Shown piece after piece: positions 7,863 to 9,009 of a stretch of DNA of 9,009 nucleotides; position 1 is the stretch's first letter, and every line of letters starts with the position of its first letter. Made by a program: the position numbers and the translations under genes. The DNA is from Lentimicrobium sp. (GTDB lineage: Bacteria; Bacteroidota; Bacteroidia; Flavobacteriales; Flavobacteriaceae). A model generated the notes under the pieces. It searched no databases. It was not told where the DNA came from and saw nothing but the letters and a program-made list of their open reading frames with translations. The stretch is taken from assembly GCA_022758945.1 (NCBI GenBank), contig JAEMQE010000229.1:1-9009 (forward strand), read 5' to 3'.

Positions 7863-7894
7863 TTTGTAACAAATTGTTTTTTTATTTATCTTTG
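7863..7894 (+). promoter_or_regulatory. Predicted promoter of the ACT-domain gene
   Basis: TTTG at 7863-7866 and TATCTTTG at 7887-7894 are 20 bases apart and match both halves of the Bacteroidota promoter consensus (TTTG / TAnnTTTG). It is the best match in the window. Transcription would start near 7900, giving an unusually long leader of about 180 bases before the ATG at 8080. The -33 element lies inside the palindrome AATTTGTAACAAATT (7861-7875), which could be an operator or may simply reflect A/T-rich sequence. Confidence 0.75.
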
Positions 7895-7899
7895 CGTAT

Positions 7900-8079
7900 C
7901 ATTTTGTTAGATTAATACGAATTAATATCCTTTTTTTTTGAAACATAATGATTTGAAAAAAGTTTTTCTTTAAATAAATCCAAATAATTATGAAATGAGC
8001 ATAATTCAAATGGGGTCGATACCACTAATGATAATATGCAAATTACATATGACCAATAAAAAACAATAAACCTCAACAT
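7900..8079 (+). promoter_or_regulatory. Long 5' leader of the ACT-domain gene, function unknown
   Basis: This is the stretch between the predicted transcription start and the ATG of the ACT-domain gene. It holds a hairpin ATTAAT-ACGA-ATTAAT (7911-7926) followed after four bases by nine T (7931-7939), which could be a weak terminator or attenuator. A second hairpin pairs AATTATG (7986-7992) with CATAATT (8000-8006). A 24-codon ORF starts in the loop of that hairpin. I do not recognise a known riboswitch class. All stems are A/T-only or nearly so and may arise by chance in DNA of this composition. Confidence 0.35.
7995..8069 (+). CDS. Possible short upstream ORF (24 codons)
   Basis: The frame runs from ATG at 7995 to TAA at 8067-8069, ending 10 bases before the ACT-domain start and in a different frame from it. 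The peptide begins MSIIQMGSIPLM and ends NKKQ; it contains 5 Ile and 4 Met in 24 residues. It could be a leader peptide that affects translation of the next gene, but A/T-rich DNA yields Ile-rich short ORFs by chance, and there is no Shine-Dalgarno-like site or signal sequence to support translation. Confidence 0.2.
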   Translation: MSIIQMGSIPLMIICKLHMTNKKQ

Positions 8080-8736
8080 ATGAAAACAGTTTCTTCAATT
8101 GTAGAAAATTACATCAAAACAAAGCCTTTTTTATTGAACGCATTGTCACTTGGAATAATCAATTTAACGTCTTTATCCAGGAATATTATGATAGAATTGG
8201 AGTCTGAATTTGGCAAAGAAGTCAAACAAGGCGCAGTTGTAATGGCACTAAAAAGACTAACTGAAGAATTGGATTTTAGACTCAATCACAAAATTAATAA
8301 AGTAATAAAAAACATTGGAGAAATTACCGTTCGTTCCTCATTGACCGATTACACTTTTGCAGCATCGGAAACTGTTTTGAACAAACAAGCCGATTTAATT
8401 ACGGACATCAATACTTTTTCAGATATTTTTTATACTTCTTCAAGAGGAGTAAATGAAACTAATATTGTGGTTAGCAACACTGTTAATCATTTGGTTGACA
8501 AACATTTTGCCAACGAAAAATTGATTCAAAAACTAGAAAATCTGGCTTCAATCACGGTAAAATTACCCAAAGAAAACATCGTTGTTCCAGGAATTTATTA
8601 TTTTATTTTTCAGCGTTTAGCTTGGGAAGGAATCATCATCAATGAAGTAATTTCGACTTCAAACGAATTTACCATTTTAGTAAGCGAAAACGAAGTGGAT
8701 GTGGCTTTTAAAGTGATTAAGGATTTGAAGAATTAA
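8080..8736 (+). CDS. ACT-domain protein, aspartate-kinase-regulatory-domain-like without a kinase domain
   Basis: This 218-residue soluble protein has no signal peptide or membrane segment. Residues 1 to about 75 are helical (PFLLNALSLGIINLTSLSR, GAVVMALKRL) and could be a helix-turn-helix-like unit. Residues about 87-150 read as a degenerate ACT repeat (ITVRSSL ... TSSRGVNETNIVVS). Residues about 156-218 are a clearer one: SITVKLPKENIVVPGIYYF, then LAWEGIIINEVISTSNEFTIL and VDVAFKVIKDL. The segment with PG, an IF-x-x-LA helix, ST and E matches the C-terminal ACT region of aspartate kinases. There is no N-terminal lysine/phosphate-binding kinase domain, so a catalytic aspartate kinase label would be wrong even though relatives may carry it. 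I infer an amino-acid-sensing regulator. The gene stands alone, with its own promoter, a long leader and a terminator. The downstream convergent gene is mfd. Confidence 0.75.
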   Translation: MKTVSSIVENYIKTKPFLLNALSLGIINLTSLSRNIMIELESEFGKEVKQGAVVMALKRLTEELDFRLNHKINKVIKNIGEITVRSSLTDYTFAASETVLNKQADLITDINTFSDIFYTSSRGVNETNIVVSNTVNHLVDKHFANEKLIQKLENLASITVKLPKENIVVPGIYYFIFQRLAWEGIIINEVISTSNEFTILVSENEVDVAFKVIKDLKN

Positions 8737-8758
8737 TATTTTTTATCCTAATATATTT

Positions 8759-8796
8759 AAAGCTTCCGGTCTTTTTTGAAGATTGGAAGCTTTTTT
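8759..8796 (+). terminator. Intrinsic terminator between the convergent ACT-domain gene and mfd
   Basis: AAAGCTTCCGGTCTT (8759-8773) pairs with AAGATTGGAAGCTTT (8779-8793) in a 15-bp stem with two G-U pairs and a TTTTG loop, followed by T to 8796. It is 22 bases after the stop at 8734-8736. On the minus strand the hairpin is followed by an A/T-rich stretch with TTT (TTTAAATATAT), so it may also end mfd transcription. The T-run overlaps the mfd stop codon (8795-8797). Confidence 0.9.
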
Positions 8797-9009
8797 ATTT
8801 CCCCAACATCTCCATCAATTCCAAAGCTCTTCTTGTCGTTTTTACATTATCAAAAGTCAATAAAAGACGTAAACCCGCAGGAGTTTGTTTTTCTTTCATT
8901 ACACAAATAGTGCTGTTTTTTTGCACAAACTGAATCACTTGATGAAAACGTTTGGAAGTATAAAAATCCGAGTTTTGATCGGCCACAAAATAGCCAATCA
9001 TCTTGCCTT
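8795..9009 (-). CDS. mfd: Transcription-repair coupling factor Mfd, C-terminal fragment (5' end outside the window)
   Basis: The minus-strand frame is open to the right edge of the window, so only the last 70 or so residues are seen and the ATG at 9001 is an internal Met, not the start. The fragment reads GKMIGYFVADQNSDFYTSKR, then a segment with FVQKN, and CVMKEKQTPAGLRLLLTFDN, followed by RALELMEMLGK and a TAA stop. This resembles the C-terminal D7 region of bacteroidotal Mfd. Mfd is a DNA translocase of about 1100 residues that removes stalled RNA polymerase from DNA lesions and recruits UvrA; the D7 region restrains that interaction in the resting enzyme. The motor domains lie outside the window, so the call depends on the tail alone. 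Confidence 0.82.
   Translation of the reverse strand, partial: GKMIGYFVADQNSDFYTSKRFHQVIQFVQKNSTICVMKEKQTPAGLRLLLTFDNVKTTRRALELMEMLGK

Noticed and set aside
7861..7883. Terminator after yraN formed by AATTT-GTAAC-AAATT and a run of seven T
   Set aside because: The stem has only five A-T pairs and overlaps the -33 promoter element, so promoter function is the better explanation.
1..9009. CRISPR array, tRNA, rRNA, insertion sequence or prophage genes
   Set aside because: No spaced direct repeats, no cloverleaf-like sequence and no transposase or phage proteins were seen; the window is a continuous set of chromosomal genes.

Overview
The window looks like chromosomal DNA of a member of the Flavobacteriaceae (Bacteroidota), most likely Flavobacterium or a close relative. 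The evidence is the low GC content, A/T-rich start regions without clear Shine-Dalgarno sequences, promoter-like TTG/TTTG...TAnnTTTG pairs typical of the phylum, a TonB-dependent receptor with a carboxypeptidase-regulatory-like N-terminus, a Bacteroidota lipoprotein of DUF5689 type, and a C-terminal type IX secretion (T9SS) sorting domain. Names rest on reading the proteins by eye; no database search was possible.

Layout: (1) 1-178, an upstream region with a candidate -7 element and perhaps the last codons of a gene outside the window. (2) 179-4368, a two-gene unit: a 920-residue TonB-dependent outer-membrane receptor, then 11 bases later a 471-residue lipoprotein (DUF5689 plus a choice-of-anchor-J-like domain), closed by a strong intrinsic terminator at 4387-4419. 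(3) 4444-7841, a second probable transcription unit with its own promoter: a secreted multidomain endonuclease I (lamin-tail, Calx-beta, nuclease, T9SS tail), an LD-carboxypeptidase (peptidase S66) with a signal-peptide-like N-terminus, and a YraN/UPF0102 protein, separated by 3 and 9 bases. (4) 7842-8079, an intergenic region with the best promoter in the window and a leader of about 180 bases. (5) 8080-8736, a 218-residue protein with ACT-like domains that resembles the regulatory part of aspartate kinases but has no kinase domain. (6) A terminator at 8759-8796, shared with the convergent minus-strand gene, whose visible part is the C-terminus of the transcription-repair coupling factor Mfd.

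The most interesting reading is functional. The receptor, the surface-type lipoprotein with a possible OB-like fold, and the T9SS-exported nuclease together look like a system for capturing and degrading extracellular DNA, to obtain phosphate or nucleosides. The linkage is seen in the sequence; the joint role is inference. The second point of interest is the ACT-domain protein with its long leader, which holds a promoter-proximal hairpin with a run of nine T and a short Ile/Met-rich ORF.
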